A program made the position numbers and the translations under genes. Below, piece after piece: positions 31,319-33,617 of a DNA stretch of 33,617 nucleotides (its first letter is position 1; each line of letters begins with the position of its first letter). The notes under the pieces were generated by a model. The model saw only the letters and a program-made list of their open reading frames with translations. It made no database searches and was not told the origin of the DNA. The stretch is from JAVXAN01 sp036660495. GTDB taxonomy: Bacteria; Bacillota_I; Bacilli_A; RF39; UBA660. Location of the stretch: positions 1 to 33,617 of the forward strand of contig JAVXAN010000004.1 in NCBI GenBank assembly GCA_036660495.1, read 5' to 3'.

Positions 31319-33617
31319 ATGCAAAATATGTTAGGAGAAATATTTCTAAGTCAATTTTATAGAGATTTGCATAATAGTGATGAAGTAATGCATGTTGCTT
31401 TATCTAGTGATAAAAAACTTAAAAGAATAAAAAAATATCTTGAATATTTAGAAAAAACTCATAATAAAGTTTTAGCAAGTCATAGAAAAAACGACTTAAA
31501 ACTTCTTAAACAGACATATTACAAAAAGTATGTTATTAATGAAGTGGATATTCCTGATAAATATTATGCTATTAAAAACAATATTGATTTAGAAAAAACT
31601 CAACTTAGTGAAGTTTTAAATCCACAATTAAAAAAAGAGCAAGGTCAGGTTATAATAAACAATCAAAAAGCGTCGCTTGATGTATGGCTTGATTATTTTT
31701 TAAGTGAAGAATCATCAATTTATCCATTTTGGGTAAAGTACTGGGCGTTTCAAGGAATGCTTCAACTTGGAAAATATGATAAAAACAGTCATAAATTTAG
31801 TAGAAGAACTAAAGATACAACTTTTATGTTTCCAGAGCTTAATAAAGAAGCTTTATCTTTAACGATTGATGAGCTAATACGTTTTTTAGAAAAAAATGGT
31901 AATAGAAATATTAATGATAATATTTTTAAGAATTTACTTATAAGTGGAAGTTTTGCAAAGTTATATGAGTATGTAATAACTAAATTATTATTAAACGATG
32001 ATTCTATTATAACAACAAATTCTGGAAAATGGATAAAATATGATTGTGGTAGCAACCATATGGAGCTTGTAAAATCTTTATCAGGTTATAATACGGGGTG
32101 GTGTACAGCAGGTGAGGGTACCGCTAAAGAATTGTTATCAAAATATGATATTTATGTTTATTATTCGTATGATGCTAATAATGAGCCCTTAGTTCCCAGA
32201 CTATCAATAACTGTTTCAAAAAATAAACTATTAGAAATTAGGGGAATTTATAAAGATCAAAACATTGAACCTGGTATGGAAAAGATTGTTGCTCATAAAG
32301 CTAATGATTTTTTGAATAATGAAAAATATTTAATGGCAGCAAAAGACATGGAAAATTTAAGCTTTATTTATGATAAACATTTTGATGAAGAATTAACATT
32401 AGATGAATTAAAATTTTTATATGAAATAGATGGTAAAATTAATGGATTTGGTTATAAACAAGATCCTAGACTTCAAGAAATAATTGAAAGTAGAAATAAA
32501 AAAAAGGATTTAGCAAAAGTTTTTTCTTCTAATGAAGAGCAAATCGTTATTAATACGCATGAATTATCTAATAATAAAAAAATTGTTTATTGTTATGATT
32601 CATTAAATTCTAACGATACTCATAACCTTGCTTTAATTCAAATGGTAAGAGGAGATATTAACTTAGATGAACTAACAACAATTGAAAAATTAACGTTTCC
32701 AAAAGTAGTTGTTGGTGAGTTAAACTTAAGTAAGCTTGTAAAAGCTAGTGAAGTTATTTTACCAAGAGAAGTGAGAAGTTCATTATATTTAAATTCATTA
32801 GTAATTTTTAAAAACGTTACTTTTCCAAAAAACGTTGGAAAAAGTCTTTATTTAGATAGTTTATTAGTTGCAAATGGCGTTGTTTTTCCGGTTGAAATTG
32901 GAGAGGATTTAAGCTTAGATAGCGTAATAATCATTAAAGAATCAATTTTTCCAAGTAAAGTAGGGAGGACTTTAAGTTTATGCTCCTTAGTTATTGTTGA
33001 TAATTTGATATTACCAAAAATCATAGGTGGGAACGTTGATTTAAGTAATTTAGTTATTGCTAAAAACGTTACTTTTCCAAATGTTATTGAAAAAAGTTTG
33101 AAATTAAATAGTGTTTTAGAAATTACAAATGTTACTTTTCCTGAAACAATTGGTGAAAGTTTAAACCTTAGTTCATTAACTTTTTGTAAAGAAATATTGT
33201 TTTCTAAATTTGTAGGAAATAATTTAAGTTTAGATTCTGTAACAGTAGCACAAAACGTAGTGCTTCCAGAAATTGTTTCTGGGAATCTAAATTTAGAAAA
33301 TTTAAAATCCATTGAAAACGTCGCTTTTCCAAAAAAAGTTGGACAATCTTTAAATTTATATAACCTAACTTTGGCTAAAAACTTAATATTACCTGAAATA
33401 GTTGGTGGGAACTTACATCTTAATAATCTTATTTTTGCTGAAGGAATAACTTTTCCAAAAGAAGTTGGTGGAAAAATTTATTTAAATAGTTTGAAAACTT
33501 TAGATGGTTTAAAGTTACCAGAGTCATTAAAAAGCAAGGTGGTTTTACCTATTAATTTAACAGAAAAAATAAACAATATAAAAAATGACAATCAAAAACA
33601 GCATAAAAATATAAATT
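31319..33617 (+). CDS. Unnamed WCT-motif protein with 21-residue beta-solenoid repeats, cut by the window edge
   Basis: The frame runs 766 codons from the ATG at 31319 (AAGGTGG eight bases upstream) to the right edge with no stop. Residues 1-110 are helical and charged. Residues about 120-245 contain YPFWVKYWAFQGMLQLGKYD and a helical core. A compact domain follows with GYNTGWCTAGEG (W261, C262, T263), IYVYYSYD, VPRLSITVSKN and LEIRGIYKDQN (R308, G309, Q314, N315). FLYEIDGKINGFGYKQDPR comes near 366-385. From residue 454 there are 13 complete 21-residue units with FP at a fixed place, then VG, then LxLxSL, followed by a partial unit and a Lys/Asn-rich tail. I do not know a named family. The WCT domain resembles unnamed proteins I recall from candidate-phyla (CPR) drafts. 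No signal peptide is visible, so it is probably cytoplasmic. Confidence 0.88.
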   Translation, partial: MQNMLGEIFLSQFYRDLHNSDEVMHVALSSDKKLKRIKKYLEYLEKTHNKVLASHRKNDLKLLKQTYYKKYVINEVDIPDKYYAIKNNIDLEKTQLSEVLNPQLKKEQGQVIINNQKASLDVWLDYFLSEESSIYPFWVKYWAFQGMLQLGKYDKNSHKFSRRTKDTTFMFPELNKEALSLTIDELIRFLEKNGNRNINDNIFKNLLISGSFAKLYEYVITKLLLNDDSIITTNSGKWIKYDCGSNHMELVKSLSGYNTGWCTAGEGTAKELLSKYDIYVYYSYDANNEPLVPRLSITVSKNKLLEIRGIYKDQNIEPGMEKIVAHKANDFLNNEKYLMAAKDMENLSFIYDKHFDEELTLDELKFLYEIDGKINGFGYKQDPRLQEIIESRNKKKDLAKVFSSNEEQIVINTHELSNNKKIVYCYDSLNSNDTHNLALIQMVRGDINLDELTTIEKLTFPKVVVGELNLSKLVKASEVILPREVRSSLYLNSLVIFKNVTFPKNVGKSLYLDSLLVANGVVFPVEIGEDLSLDSVIIIKESIFPSKVGRTLSLCSLVIVDNLILPKIIGGNVDLSNLVIAKNVTFPNVIEKSLKLNSVLEITNVTFPETIGESLNLSSLTFCKEILFSKFVGNNLSLDSVTVAQNVVLPEIVSGNLNLENLKSIENVAFPKKVGQSLNLYNLTLAKNLILPEIVGGNLHLNNLIFAEGITFPKEVGGKIYLNSLKTLDGLKLPESLKSKVVLPINLTEKINNIKNDNQKQHKNIN
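32678..33547 (+). repeat. Thirteen in-phase 63-bp coding repeats plus a partial copy
   Basis: Units start at 32678, 32741 and so on every 63 bases to 33434, with a partial unit from 33497. All 13 complete units have exactly 21 codons. The encoded pattern is a hydrophobic pair, Phe/Leu-Pro at positions 7-8, Val/Ile-Gly near 11-12, and Leu-x-Leu at 15-17 followed by Ser/Asn-Leu/Val. DNA identity between units is generally low, except that 20 identical bases occur at 32810-32829 and 33062-33081, four units apart. Confidence 0.92.

Noticed and set aside
31789..32055. 88-codon minus-strand frame
   Set aside because: It is antisense to the WCT-solenoid gene, which is open across the whole region with a good ribosome binding site.
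32848..33312. 154-codon minus-strand frame with repeated FP/SGK patterns
   Set aside because: Its repetitiveness is only the reverse strand of the 63-base solenoid repeats; the plus frame has the start, binding site and structural pattern.
32678..33547. CRISPR or other DNA-level array
   Set aside because: The 63-base periodicity is in frame, units are diverged at DNA level and there are no conserved repeats separated by variable spacers; it is a protein repeat.

Overview
The window is A+T-rich chromosomal DNA from a low-GC Bacillota, most like an uncultured Bacilli lineage close to the Mycoplasmatota/RF39/Erysipelotrichia area. That placement is an inference. It rests on strong A/T codon bias, AGGAG-type ribosome binding sites, a T-box leader, and Bacilli-type gene neighbourhoods: FtsK/SpoIIIE with ymfF-ymfH, miaB-ymcA, rnc-smc, comEA-comEC and lexA-small gene-tkt. 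TGA is used as a stop (the GNAT gene at 13979-13981, tkt at 31217-31219) and Trp is TGG, so this is not a code-4 mollicute. I saw no tRNA, rRNA, insertion sequence, prophage or CRISPR array. Almost all of the sequence is compact housekeeping operons.

Layout. (1) 1-370, minus strand: a DUF6512-type membrane protein cut by the window edge. (2) 430-4758: one operon of TtcA-like tRNA thiolase, metallo-beta-lactamase hydrolase, a Rel-type ppGpp enzyme whose synthetase half looks dead, a PAP2 phosphatase and an OGG-type DNA glycosylase. (3) 4763-6985: FtsK/SpoIIIE. (4) 7091-7780: a sporulation-type (SigE/SigK-like) sigma factor. (5) 7790-13269: deoD, the M16 pair ymfF/ymfH and an ABC-2 exporter pair. 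(6) 13274-15300: a serine T-box leader controlling a GNAT acetyltransferase and serS. (7) 15300-16150: an unknown helical protein behind a near-consensus promoter. (8) 16165-19704: miaB, ymcA-like, tyrS, ndk. (9) 19704-23485: rnc and smc, converging on def. (10) 23482-24325, minus strand: def and a 57-residue YjcZ-like protein. (11) 24366-28326: ftsW, then comEA and comEC. (12) 28325-29218: divergent lexA and a 49-residue SOS-controlled membrane peptide. (13) 29211-31240: tkt. (14) 31319 to the right edge: a large unnamed protein with a WCT-motif domain followed by a perfectly phased 21-residue solenoid.

The genes cover translation (serS, tyrS, miaB, TtcA-like, def), chromosome maintenance (smc, ftsK, lexA, glycosylase, rnc), cell-wall synthesis (ftsW, PAP2), DNA uptake (comEA/comEC), nucleotide and pentose metabolism (ndk, deoD, tkt) and alarmone control. 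Several genes are too short, or run off the edge, to show up in a simple ORF scan: the DUF6512 gene, the YjcZ-like gene, the SOS peptide and the solenoid gene. The last two are the most promising new biology here. Other points worth a second look are the Rel enzyme with both synthetase catalytic acids replaced, an SMC with shortened arms, a T-box-controlled acetyltransferase, and a terminator-like hairpin that covers the comEA ribosome binding site.
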